A stretch of DNA of 64,000 nt, taken from NCBI RefSeq assembly GCF_014644455.1, contig NZ_BMKS01000002.1:434001-498000 (forward strand). Direction: 5' to 3'. Position numbers and translations under genes: made by a program. This stretch comes from Caldovatus sediminis (GTDB lineage: Bacteria; Pseudomonadota; Alphaproteobacteria; Acetobacterales; Acetobacteraceae). The notes under the pieces were generated by a model. The model made no database searches. It saw nothing but the letters and a program-made list of their open reading frames with translations, and had not been told where the DNA came from. Positions within the stretch are counted from its first letter, which is position 1. Each line of letters opens with the position of its first letter. This document shows positions 45,687-54,258 of the stretch, piece after piece.

Positions 45687-46511
45687 ATGACGGCGGATGC
45701 GGACCGGACCGATGCGACCGAGGGCCGCGGCCGCGTCGCCGTGGTGATCGGCGGCGCCAACGGGATCGGCGAGGCGACCGGCCGGCTGCTCGCCGCGCGC
45801 GGCTGGCGCGTCGCCCTCGCCGACCTCGACGAGGCCGCCGGCAAGGCGGTCGCCGCCGACCTCGCCGCCCCGTTCTTCCGCCTCGACGTCGCCGACCGCG
45901 CCGCCGTCGAGGCGCTGCCCGGCCAGGTCGAGGCGGCGCTCGGCCCGGCGGCGGCGCTCGTCGTCTCCTCCGGCGCCTTCCAGCGCAACGTCCCCGCCGA
46001 GGAGCAGGACCCGGCCGAGCTCGACCGCATCCTCGCGATCAACGTGAAGGGCACCTGGTACGCCAACCGCGCCTTCGGCGTCGGCATGGCGCGCCGCCGC
46101 GCCGGCGGCAGCATCGTCAACCTCGCCTCGACCACCGCCTCGCTCGCCACGCCGCTCTCGATCTACGGCCCCTCGAAGTCGGCGATCGTCGGCATGACGC
46201 GCTCCTTCGCCGGCGAGTGGGGACGGGCCGGCGTGCGCGTCAACGCCGTCTCGCCGGGCATCACCCTGGTGCCGCGCGTGCGCGCGCGCCTGCGGAGCGA
46301 GCCCGGCCGCTACGGCGCCGACCCCGCCGAGGGCACCGCGCTCGGCCGCCTCGTCGAGCCGGCGGAAGTCGCCGAGACCATCGCCTTCCTCTGCTCCGAC
46401 CGCGCCTCCGCCATCACCGGCATCGACCTCACGGTGGACTGCGGCTGGGGCGTCAGCGCCGGCTGGGCGATGTATGGCGGCGTGCGCCCCGCCCCGCCGC
46501 CGCCCGGATAG
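45687..46511 (+). CDS. Short-chain dehydrogenase/reductase
   Basis: 274 aa. NAD-binding IGGANGIGEATG near residue 24, catalytic SIYGPSKSAIVGM near 158 (Tyr and Lys) with the serine in VNLASTTAS, and RVNAVSPGI near 183. A promoter-like TTCCCG-N17-TAGCGT (45607-45635) lies upstream with a GGGAGGACAGGAG ribosome binding site. Substrate not predictable. Convergent with a luciferase-like gene; a short GC hairpin lies between. Confidence 0.88.
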   Translation: MTADADRTDATEGRGRVAVVIGGANGIGEATGRLLAARGWRVALADLDEAAGKAVAADLAAPFFRLDVADRAAVEALPGQVEAALGPAAALVVSSGAFQRNVPAEEQDPAELDRILAINVKGTWYANRAFGVGMARRRAGGSIVNLASTTASLATPLSIYGPSKSAIVGMTRSFAGEWGRAGVRVNAVSPGITLVPRVRARLRSEPGRYGADPAEGTALGRLVEPAEVAETIAFLCSDRASAITGIDLTVDCGWGVSAGWAMYGGVRPAPPPPG

Positions 46512-46531
46512 GCGGCGGCGGGCGCGCCGCC
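46511..46531. terminator. Short GC hairpin between convergent genes
   Basis: GGCGGC (46514-46519) can pair with GCCGCC (46526-46531) around six bases, between the SDR and luciferase-like stops. Weak evidence; no T tract. Confidence 0.25.
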
Positions 46532-47629
46532 TCAGCCGGCCGGCGCCGGCGTGCGGAGGTGCGAGAGCCTCGGCAGCACCTCCTCGGCGAGCAGGCCGAG
46601 CGAGGTGCGCCACGCCTCCGGGTTCTCCGAGTAGTCGAAGCCGAACACCAGCAGCGCGCCGAAGCCGCCCACCTCCTCGTGGATGCGCGCGAGCTTCTCC
46701 GCCACCGTCGCCGGCGAGCCCACCAGCCAGTTGTGGCGCGCGCAGTACTCGACCGTGACGTCGGAGTCCGGCACCTCCGGGCTGTGCTTGAGGTATTCGA
46801 GGAAGCCGAAATTGGCGAGCAGCGGCAGGAAGTACTCCCGCATCATCCGCCCCATCATGCCGCCGACCGAGAGCCGCCAGGCCTCGGCGTCGGTCTCGGC
46901 GACGAACACCTCGCGCACCAGGCGCCAGTCGCGCCGGTCGGGCGTGCGCCCGGCGCGCCGCGCCCCGGCCTCGACCGACTCCCAGTGGCTGCCGACATAG
47001 GCCGGGTTGAGGTTGAGGCTCATCGGCAGGAAACCGCGCTCGCCCGCGAGCTTCAGCGTGTCCGAGTTCTTCGACAGCCCGGCGACGCCGATCGGCGGAT
47101 GCGGCTTCTGCAGCGGCCGGATGTGCGGCTTGAGGAAGCCGAACATCGTCTCCGGCGCGCTCACCTTCCAGAACTTCCCGTCGTGCGTGAAGGGCGCCTC
47201 CTCCGTCCACAGCCGGAGGATGATGTCGAGCGCCTCGCGCGTCATCTCGCGGTTCACGCCCGACATGCCGTCCACGTGGAACATCGCCCAGTCGCTCGGC
47301 AGGCCGGAGGCGGCGACGCCGAAATTGAGCCGCCCCTCGGAGAGGTGGTCGAGCATCGCCACCCGGTTCGCGAGCTCCGCCGGATGGTGGTAGGGCAGCA
47401 GGAAGCCGCCGGGCCCGAGGCGGATGCGCTGCGTCTCCTTCAGCGCCTGCGCCACCAGCAGGTCGGGCGCCGGATGCGGCTCCCACGGCGCGGTGTGGTG
47501 CTCGCCGATCCAGGCCTCCGCGTAGCCGAGGCCGTCCAGCCAGCGCAGCACCTGCAGGTCCCAGTCATGCCCCGCCTTCAGGCCGCGCTCCGGCGGATGC
47601 GACGGCATCGCGAAATAGCCGAACTGCAT
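46532..47629 (-). CDS. Luciferase-like (LLM) flavin-dependent oxidoreductase
   Basis: 365 aa from the ATG behind GGGAGGA at 47629; an in-frame ATG 36 bases upstream precedes that ribosome binding site. Bacterial luciferase fold: QFGYFAMPSHPPE at the start, WIGEHHTAPW near residue 42, GPGGFLLPYHHPAELANRVAMLD near 75, LNFGVAASGLPSDW, and PIGVAGLSKNSD near 182. It uses reduced flavin and oxygen to oxidise a small molecule; substrate unknown. Distinct from the second LLM gene at 52432. Confidence 0.9.
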   Translation of the reverse strand: MQFGYFAMPSHPPERGLKAGHDWDLQVLRWLDGLGYAEAWIGEHHTAPWEPHPAPDLLVAQALKETQRIRLGPGGFLLPYHHPAELANRVAMLDHLSEGRLNFGVAASGLPSDWAMFHVDGMSGVNREMTREALDIILRLWTEEAPFTHDGKFWKVSAPETMFGFLKPHIRPLQKPHPPIGVAGLSKNSDTLKLAGERGFLPMSLNLNPAYVGSHWESVEAGARRAGRTPDRRDWRLVREVFVAETDAEAWRLSVGGMMGRMMREYFLPLLANFGFLEYLKHSPEVPDSDVTVEYCARHNWLVGSPATVAEKLARIHEEVGGFGALLVFGFDYSENPEAWRTSLGLLAEEVLPRLSHLRTPAPAG

Positions 47630-47775
47630 GATCCGTTCCTCCCAGTGCGCCAGGCCCGGGGGCATTCTCGCGCGCGCGCAAGGCGCGGCGCAAGCGGCGC
47701 GGGCGGCCCGGCGCGGCTTCCGCGCCCCGTGGCCCGTGCTAGGCTGCGCCGCAACGTCAGGAGGGGATCGGAGCG

Positions 47776-48528
47776 ATGGCGGAGAGGCGAGTGCTGTTCG
47801 TCACCGGCGCGGGCCGCGGCATCGGCGCGGCGATCGCGCGCCTCGCCGCCGCACGCGGCCACGACCTCTGCCTGACCTACCGAAGCGAGACCGCGCCCGC
47901 CGAGGCGACGGCCGAGGCCTGCCGCGCCGCCGGCGCCACGGTGCTGCTCGAACGCGCCGACATGGCGGAGGAGGCCGAGGTCGCCCGCGTCTTCGCCGCG
48001 CTCGACGCCCGCTTCGGCCGGCTCGACGCGCTGGTGAACAACGCCGGCACCGCGGGCACGGTCGGCACCCTCCTCGACACGCCGCTCGCCACCTGGGAGG
48101 CGGTGTTCCGCCTCAACGTCCTCGGCCTCGTCGCCTGCACGCGCGAGGCGGTGCGGCGGATGTCCACGAAGCGCGGCGGGCGCGGCGGCGCGATCGTCAA
48201 CGTCTCCTCCCGCGCCTCCGCCCTCGGCGGCGCCGGCGAGTGGATCCACTACGCGGCGAGCAAGGGCGCCACCGACACCATCACCATCGGCCTCTCCCGC
48301 GAGGTCGCCGCCGAGGGCATCCGCGTCAACGCCGTCAGCCCGGGCCTGATCGAGACCGAGCTGCACGCCCGCGCCGGCCTGCCCGACCGCGTCGCGCGCC
48401 TCGCTCCCGGGGTGCCGCTCGGCCGTCCCGGCACGGCGGAGGAGGTGGCGGAGGCCGTGCTCTGGCTGCTTTCCGACGCCGCGCGCTACATCACCGGCGC
48501 GATCCTGCCGGTGAGCGGCGGGCGTTAG
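47776..48528 (+). CDS. Short-chain dehydrogenase/reductase (3-oxoacyl-ACP reductase-like)
   Basis: 250 aa. VTGAGRGIGAAIAR near residue 9, NNAGTAG near 91, serine in VNVSSRASALG near 141, active-site YAASKGATD near 160, and VNAVSPGLIETE. The length and motifs are FabG-like, but its isolated position suggests a catabolic reductase. TAGGCT at 47740-47745 lies 30 bp upstream. Its last bases overlap the 3' end of the convergent cytochrome c pseudogene. Confidence 0.88.
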   Translation: MAERRVLFVTGAGRGIGAAIARLAAARGHDLCLTYRSETAPAEATAEACRAAGATVLLERADMAEEAEVARVFAALDARFGRLDALVNNAGTAGTVGTLLDTPLATWEAVFRLNVLGLVACTREAVRRMSTKRGGRGGAIVNVSSRASALGGAGEWIHYAASKGATDTITIGLSREVAAEGIRVNAVSPGLIETELHARAGLPDRVARLAPGVPLGRPGTAEEVAEAVLWLLSDAARYITGAILPVSGGR

Positions 48529-48996
48529 GGTCCGTCAGCAGGCGGCGGGTACCCGGCCGGGCCGCCGGCGATGGCCCGCACCGGCTGCCGACCGGGCGGA
48601 TAGACCGCCGCGCCGCGCGCGCCGAGCGTGTAGAGGTAGGCGGCGATGTCTCGCGCCTCGGCCTCCGTCAGCCCAAGGTCCGGCATCGCCGTCATCGGGT
48701 TGATCGCCGGCGGGTTCCGCAGCCAGGCGAGCAGGTTCGCCGGTCGGTTGGGCAGCACCCCCGCGACGTAGCCGCGCTGCGCGAAGGCATCGAGCGGCGG
48801 GCCCACCATGGCGCGGGCGTTGCGCACGCCCGGGATGCGGTGACAGGCGCCGCAGCCGAGCACTTCGATCGTCGCGCGCCCGCGCCGGGTCTCCGCCGGC
48901 GACGCGCAGATGCGGCGGCGGCTCGTCCGCGTCCTCGCCGCAGGTCGCCGCGCCGAGCGGGAGCAGGAGCGCGAGCGGGGCGAGCCAGGCGCGCAT
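48525..48996 (-). pseudogene. c-type cytochrome, frameshifted
   Basis: The first frame from ATG 48996 encodes a signal peptide (RAWLAPLALLLPLGAATC), possibly lipidated at Cys, then EDADEPPPHLRVAGGD. The rest is in another frame: RRGRATIEVLGCGACHRIPGV with the heme-binding CGACH, then the distal methionine region TAMPDLGLTEAEARDIAAYLYTL. The shift lies at about 48885-48890 (one extra base or two missing). In similar cox clusters such a cytochrome c supplies electrons to the oxidase. Part of a decayed cluster. Confidence 0.8.
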
Positions 48997-49010
48997 CGCG
49001 GACAGCCCCC

Positions 49011-49319
49011 TCACAGGCAGGCCGGCGCGAGCAGGGCGGGCAGCCCGACCATCAGCGTCGCGGCCGCGAAGAGCAGCGCGAGGCCGGCGCCGGTGCGCCC
49101 GTAGAAGTCTCTGCGCCGTGCCGCCGCGCGGTCGCAGAGCAGCACCGCGGCCGCGAAGACGAAGGTCGCCGCGGCGACCACCGCCGCCGCGAGCGGCAGG
49201 CCGAGCACGGCGGCCCGATGCCAGCCCCAGAGGCAGGCGAGCGAGACGAAGACGTACACCGCCAGGAAATGCGCCGCCCACAGCAGCGGCGGCGCGGGCA
49301 GGGCGAGGCCCGCGCTCAT
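49011..49319 (-). CDS. Small membrane protein of the cytochrome oxidase cluster
   Basis: 102 aa, intact, starting at an ATG that overlaps the end of the subunit I/III pseudogene frame (ATGA). Three hydrophobic stretches: LLWAAHFLAVYVFVSLACLW, LPLAAAVVAAATFVFAAAVLL and GLALLFAAATLMVGLPALL. Proteins of this size and pattern often accompany cox gene clusters, but I cannot name a function. It is the only member of this cluster without a visible frameshift, although its partners are broken. Confidence 0.65.
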   Translation of the reverse strand: MSAGLALPAPPLLWAAHFLAVYVFVSLACLWGWHRAAVLGLPLAAAVVAAATFVFAAAVLLCDRAAARRRDFYGRTGAGLALLFAAATLMVGLPALLAPACL

Positions 49320-50910
49320 CGTGCGAACAGGAAGGGCGCGAGGTGGACGAGCGGGAAGCCCACGCCCCAGAGCGCCGCCGAGTAGGTCCAGAACCGCGTC
49401 GCGATGCGCACCGTGAGGTGCCGATCCGGCGTGAACTCCCCGCGCCGCGCGCGCCAGCGCGAGCGCCGCCATCGCCATCGCGAGCGCGATGTGGACCCCT
49501 TGGTAGAGCGCCATGAAATGCGACAGGGCGTCGCGCGCATGCCGCTCCGGCGGCTCGAGTCCCGCGCCGGCCCGGGCCTGCAGCGCGAGGAATGCCCCTC
49601 CCGCCGCCAGCGCGACCGCGAGCCAGGACGCCAGCCGGAAGCGCCGGCCGCCGGATGGCGCGCTCCGCCCACCACATTGCGAGCGTGCCGAGGACAAGCG
49701 GCGCGAGGGCCGCGATCGCCGCCCAGGGCATGTCCGCGCGCGCCACGGCGGGCAGCCACTCGGCGGCGTAGCCCCACAGAAAGAAGAAGGCGAGCGACGC
49801 GTCCGCCACGAGCGCCGCCCAGAGCGCCGTCTGGCCCGGCGCGCGGTGATGCTCGCGGGCGAGCGGCAGGGCGAGGCCCGGCGCGGCCGCCACCGCCGCG
49901 GGAAGGTCGGCGTCGCGCTCCGTCGGCCGCATCCATGCGAGGACGGCGACGAGCACCGCCACGGCGCCGGCGACCGCCACCGCGTAGGTCTGCGCCAGCA
50001 CGCCGATGAAGAGCGCGGCGACGCAGAGCGCCGTGACGAGCGGGATCCATGTCGGTCCCGGCACGCTTTGCGCCATCTCCGGCCGCGCCCCGACCTCCGT
50101 GGTGGCCAGGCTGAGCCGCCGCCCGTCGAGCGGGTCGGGAAGCGGGCCGGCGCCGCGGCGCACCGCGCGCGCGAGGTCCCCCTGGTCCCAGAGCGGGTAG
50201 CGCGCCTCGATCACCGGGATGGCACGGAAATTGAACACCGCCGGGGGCGCCGCGATCCACTCCGGGGTTCCCGCGCGCCAGGGATCGTCGGGCGCGCGCG
50301 GCCCGCGCAAGGCGGCGTGGAGCAGGCCGCCGAGGAACACCAGAGCACCGAGCGCGAAGGCCGCGGCTCCGGCGGTCGCTGCCAGGTCGTCCATTCCCAG
50401 CCGAGGCCGGTAGGATAGGTGTAGACTAAAAGCGCCGCGGCATGCCCGCGAGGCCGGTGTGGTGTAGCGGGAGGAAGTTCAGGTTGAAGCCGACGAAGAG
50501 GAGCCAGAAGGCGAGCCTGCCCGTGCGCTCGCTCGGCATGCGCCCCGTTGCCAACGGCCACCAGTGGTGCAGCGCGCCGAGCATGAGCGGCAGCAGCAGC
50601 GTCGCCGTCCCCTGCAGCACCGGACGGCGAACAGGAAGAATATCACCGTGCCGTGCATGGTGAAGACCTGGTTGTAGGTCTCCGGTCCGAGCACGGTGTT
50701 GTGCGGCACGGCGAGCCGCGCGCGCATCAGCAGCGCGAGGAGGCCCGCGACCAGGAAGAAGACGAGCGCGGTGAGGACGAAGCGCCGGCCGAGCGGCCGG
50801 TAGTTCACGGCCGAGAGCGAGCGCCATCCGGGCGGCGAGGACCAGGCGCGCGTGAGCGCCTCCTCCTCCCCCGGCGGGCGGAGCGGGGGCGGCGCGTCGG
50901 GCGCGTTCAC
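49316..50910 (-). pseudogene. Cytochrome c oxidase subunit I/III fusion (CtaD/CoxA type), degraded
   Basis: Starts at GTG 50910, overlapping the subunit II stop. The N-terminus is normal (AVNYRPLGRRFVLTAL, GPETYNQVFTMHGTVIFFLFAV). After PLMLG (about 50570-50590) it jumps straight to HHWWPLATGRMPSER near the C-terminus, losing roughly helices III-X with the heme and CuB histidines. Small indels break the frame at about 50620, 50427-50431 (five bases, TTTTA on the minus strand, creating a stop), 50388-50391, 49645-49655 and 49438-49441. The remaining text covers FNFRAIPVIEARYPLWD and a subunit III-like tail (LYQGVHIALAMAMAAL, FWTYSAALWGVGF). It cannot make an oxidase. Confidence 0.88.
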
Positions 50911-51933
50911 CGCAGGCCCTCGAGGTAGGCGGCGAGGGCGCGCAGCTCGGGGCCGGAGAGCTGGTTGAAGCTCGGCATGTTCGCGCCGGGCTCGATCTGC
51001 TGCGTCGCGGCGATCCAGCCGGCGAGCGAGGCGCGCGTGTTCGGCAGCATCCCCGCCCGATCGTCGTGCGCGAGGCGAGGTGCGTCAGGTCGGGCGCAAC
51101 GTCCCCCTTGGGCCATGTCCGCGCACGGTATGGCAGGAGCCGCAGCGGGAGGCGACGAACAGGGTGCGTCTGCGCCGCGCCTCCTCGGTCGTGGGCTCGG
51201 CCGCCGGCGCGGCCTCGCGCCGCAGCCAGGCCTGCCACGCCGCCGGCGGCAGGGCGTGCACGGTGAAGGCCATGTTGGCGTGCTGCAGGCCGCAGAACTC
51301 GAAGCAGGCGCCGCGGAACTCGCCCGGCGCGTCGGCCTGCAGCAGGACGTGGTTCACCCGGCCCGGGATCATGTCCACCTTGCCGCCGAGCTTCGGGATC
51401 CAGAAGCTGTGGATCACGTCGCGCGTGGCCAGTCGGAAGCGCACCGGCACCCCGACCGGCATGCGGACCTCGTTGGCCGAGACGACCGGCGGGCCGCCCG
51501 GTTCCGGATTCGGGTAGCGGACCTCCCACCAGAACTGCCAGGCGACGATCTCGACGGTGAAGGCGCCCTCGCGCTCCTCCGCGAAGGGCCAGGGGATCCG
51601 CAGGCTGGCCACCAGCATCAGGGGGAGCGCGAGCGCCGGCAGCGCGACGCCGCCGCCGCCGACGAGCAGCCGTCCGTAGGTCGTGCCGCCGCGCCGGCGG
51701 GGCAGCAGCCAGGCATGGACCAGCGCGGCGCCCACCAGCAGGCAGACCACGGCGGAGACCCAGAGCGTCAGCCCGAACAGGGCGAGCGTCTCCCGCGCGT
51801 TCGGGCCGAGCGGGCTGAGCCAGGACTGCGCGCCGGCGCAGCCGCCGAGGGCCGGCGGCAGCGCCGCGAGCGGAAGGAGGCCGCGTCGCGGGACGCGAGG
51901 ATCGCGACGGATCGGTGTGGGCGGGACGGGCAA
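50907..51933 (-). pseudogene. Cytochrome c oxidase subunit II with fused cytochrome c domain (CtaC/CoxB type), frameshifted
   Basis: Probable TTG start at 51933 behind GGGGAGGGAGA. A lipoprotein-like signal ends at LGGC, followed by two helices (TLALFGLTLWVSAVVCLLVG; ALPALALPLMLVAS). The CuA site is intact: His in VIHSFW and CFEFCGLQHANM. The fused cytochrome c begins at RCGSCHTVRGHG, but the frame then shifts at about 51109-51113 (GDVAPDLTHLASRTTIG in frame two) and again at about 51050-51056 (MLPNTRASLAGW through AAYLEGLR in frame three), each missing one base. Upstream partner of the degraded subunit I gene. Confidence 0.85.
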
Positions 51934-52431
51934 GTGGCCTTCTCCCTCCCCGACGGTCGGGCCGGCTGCCGCCGGCAGGGCAGCGGGCGGGGCGGTGGGT
52001 GGGCAAACACGCCGTGCCCGCGGCGGTTCCGGGAACCCGACGGCATCCGGCGCCTGATGCGCGAAAGAGCGGCGCCAGGTCCCGGCAACACGCGGCGGCG
52101 AGCGCGCCGCGGCGTCTCCATCGCGCTCGGCTTCGCCCGCCTCGCCCCGCCGGGCGGAGGCGGGCTCGACCCGCTGGACATGCCAGGGACGAGCGCTTCG
52201 GCGCATCATGGTCGCCGGCGCCACCGCCAAGCGCGGCGATCCGTTCGGGCGCATTGCGCCGATCGCGCGGACCGGCTCCCGGCCGCCGAGTGCAGCCGCC
52301 TGCCCGGCATCTCGCGCCGCTTCTCGATCCCGATGCCGGAGCGGCTGGACCGGCCGGGGGAAGGCCGCCGGCCGCCTGCCGGCGGCCGGCAGGACGGGCC
52401 CGCGCGCCGTCCGTCCGTCGCGCGACGGAAT
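51934..52431. other. Intergenic region upstream of the cox pseudogenes
   Basis: About 500 bp, very GC-rich. No reading frame here resembles a known protein. The only structure I see is the hairpin at 52367-52390, which lies just past the luciferase-like gene. No clear promoter for the cox cluster was found. Confidence 0.5.
52367..52390 (-). terminator. Predicted terminator hairpin of the luciferase-like gene
   Basis: GCCGGCCGCC (52367-52376) and its exact complement (52381-52390) flank a 4-base loop, 41 bp past the minus-strand stop codon. Ten GC pairs, no T tract. Confidence 0.45.
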
Positions 52432-53727
52432 CTAGACCGTGCCGGACCTCCGCGCATGCGGGTCGAAGCGCGGCACGGAGATCGCGCCACCGCGATCGTT
52501 GAAGGTCGAGGCCTGGGCGACGCCGACATTCGCACCCTTGCGGCCGTACGCCTCGACGATGGGGATCTCGGCCTCGGCCGCCTCCGGCATGCGCGGCTTG
52601 CGGGCGAGCGCCGCCTCGATGAACGGCGCGAGCTCGCGCCGCTTGCGCGCCTCGCGCTCGGCGTCGCGCGTCTTGAACTCCGGCAGCAGCGTCCGCGCGA
52701 AGAGCTCGAGCGATTCGCAGATGTGCTCGTGTCGGTTGGTGCCGCTCTGCTGGACGAAGATGATCTGGTCCACGCCGACCTTCTCGTAGCGCAGCAGGTG
52801 CTCGCGCACCTGGTCCGGCGTGCCGATGCCGCCGCGGCCGGCGTTGTCCGGCAGGGAGTCCTTCACCTCCAGGAACCTGTCCCACACGCTGGTCCGGCCG
52901 GGCGCGTGCTGGCCGAACAGGCCGTAGTAGCCGAGCGAATAGCCGAAGAAGCGGAAGCCATCGAGGCCGCGGCGGATCGCCTCCCGTTCGTCCTCATGCA
53001 GCGACAGGCCGCAGACGAGGGCGATGTTCGGGTTCACCGCATGGGCGATCGGCACGCATTCCTCGGAGCGGAGGATGTCGTAGTACTCCTGCACCCACTT
53101 GCCCGCCTGCTCGGGCTCGACGAAGGCGAAGGCGAGCGCGCCGAGGCCGTGGCGGGCGGCGCGGTGGATCGTCTCCCGCCGCGAGCACGCGACCCACATG
53201 GGCGGGTGGGGCCGCTGCAGGGGCTTGGGCACGATGTTGCGGCAGGGCATCTCGAAGTATTTGCCCTTGAAGCCCGGATATGGGGTCATCGCCAGCATGT
53301 TCGCCGCCTGCTCCGTGGCCTCGCGCCACATGGCGGTCTTCTCGTCCGGGTTCACCAGGAACCCGCCCATCTCCATCGCGGTGGCGCTTTCGCCGGTGCC
53401 CCACTCCACACGGCCGCCGGAGACGAGGTCGAGCGTGGCGATGCGCTCCGCCGCGCGGGCCGGGTGGTTGTAGGAGGGCGCCATCAGCATCACGCCATGG
53501 CCGAGGCGGATGCGCTGCGTGCGCTGCGAGCAGGCAGCGAGGAACACCTCGGGTGCCGAGGAATGCGAGTACTCCTCGAGGAAGTGGTGCTCGACCTCCC
53601 ACACGTAGTCGATGCCGAGGCGGTCGGCGAGCTCCACCTGGTCCAGAGCCTCCTGGTAGAGGCGCCGCTCCGAGTCCTCCGTCCAGGGCCGCGGCAGCTG
53701 GTGCTCGTAGAACAGGCCGAATTTCAT
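52432..53727 (-). CDS. Luciferase-like (LLM) flavin-dependent monooxygenase
   Basis: 431 aa, with the ATG at 53727. The luciferase fold spans about residues 1-330: KFGLFYEHQLPRPW, DYVWEVEHHFLEEYSHSSAPEVFL near 40, RLGHGVMLMAPSYNHPARAAERIATLD near 72, GRVEWGTGESAT, and HPPMWVACSRRETI near 180. The longer than usual C-terminal tail (about 340-431) is charged and ends in SVPRFDPHARRSGTV. It would use FMNH2 and oxygen to hydroxylate or cleave a substrate. Divergent from a LysR gene, with a putative operator (53843-53861) 115 bp upstream of its start. Confidence 0.9.
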   Translation of the reverse strand: MKFGLFYEHQLPRPWTEDSERRLYQEALDQVELADRLGIDYVWEVEHHFLEEYSHSSAPEVFLAACSQRTQRIRLGHGVMLMAPSYNHPARAAERIATLDLVSGGRVEWGTGESATAMEMGGFLVNPDEKTAMWREATEQAANMLAMTPYPGFKGKYFEMPCRNIVPKPLQRPHPPMWVACSRRETIHRAARHGLGALAFAFVEPEQAGKWVQEYYDILRSEECVPIAHAVNPNIALVCGLSLHEDEREAIRRGLDGFRFFGYSLGYYGLFGQHAPGRTSVWDRFLEVKDSLPDNAGRGGIGTPDQVREHLLRYEKVGVDQIIFVQQSGTNRHEHICESLELFARTLLPEFKTRDAEREARKRRELAPFIEAALARKPRMPEAAEAEIPIVEAYGRKGANVGVAQASTFNDRGGAISVPRFDPHARRSGTV

Positions 53728-53842
53728 CGCCGTTTCCCCTCGTCGTCCCCGGACGGTGCGGCCGGCCGCCGCCGGCGGCCCGCCCGCGCCAGAGGTTGAG
53801 AGCCGCGGCACGCCGGCGCAACGCGCGCGGAGCGAGGACCAT

Positions 53843-53861
53843 CTTTCCGCGCGCCGCAAAG
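53843..53861. promoter_or_regulatory. Putative LysR operator, copy 1
   Basis: CTTTCCG-CGCGC-CGCAAAG: an inverted repeat with half-sites CTTTnCG and CGnAAAG around five bases, compatible with the T-N11-A layout of LysR sites. It recurs at 56309-56327 with the same arms and spacing. The flanks also match (CCAT before, CTGATCGC shortly after). Located 115 bp upstream of the monooxygenase start. Confidence 0.6.
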
Positions 53862-54200
53862 CTGATCGCGCGATCGCCGACCGGCGGGGGCAGGGTAGCC
53901 GCAGGCCGGGCAGGAGACGGCGCCGGCCCGTCCCTGCGACCGTCACCGCGATCCCCCTGCCCGCGACCGGTTCGGGCGGGGACCGATGCGCATGCCGAGC
54001 GCCGGCGGTGGCGGCCCGACCGGTGCATCCGCCGTCGCCGCGCCCCGGCGTGGCCGCGGCGCGGAACCGCCGCACGCCCGGCGCGCGCGGCCGCCCGGGC
54101 GCACCATGCCGCGCCCTCGCCGGGGTCCCGCGTCGGGCGGAAGGTCGTCGTGGCCGCTCCGCGGTCCGCCCCAGGCGGCTCTCCCGGCCGGCCGCGCCGC

Positions 54201-54228
54201 TTGCCCTGGCCCGCGGAGGGGATAGCAT
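54201..54228 (+). promoter_or_regulatory. Predicted promoter of the LysR gene
   Basis: TTGCCC (54201-54206), a 16-bp spacer and TAGCAT (54223-54228). The transcription start would fall inside the degenerate operator that follows immediately, consistent with autorepression. Confidence 0.45.
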
Positions 54229-54247
54229 CGTTGCACGCGCCGCAAAG
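54229..54247. promoter_or_regulatory. Putative LysR operator, degenerate copy 3
   Basis: CGTTGCA-CGCGC-CGCAAAG: the right arm and the five-base centre are identical to copy 1, the left arm matches five of seven positions of the ideal arm CTTTGCG, and ATC precedes both. It lies directly after the -10 and 11 bp before the LysR ATG. Confidence 0.4.
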
Positions 54248-54258
54248 ACGAGGGAGGG

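Larger units (their letters stand above)
53728..54258. other. Divergent regulatory region between the LLM monooxygenase and LysR genes
   Basis: 531 bp with no supported gene. It holds the inverted-repeat operator at 53843-53861, the LysR promoter and a second, degenerate operator at 54229-54247. On the minus strand a weak TTGCGC/TCAACC promoter-like pair is visible near 53790-53820 for the monooxygenase. Confidence 0.6.

Noticed and set aside
48525-51933. Programmed frameshifting as the explanation for the cox genes
   Set aside because: Eight separate shifts without slippery heptamers, plus loss of the heme-binding core, are not compatible with a regulated recoding mechanism.
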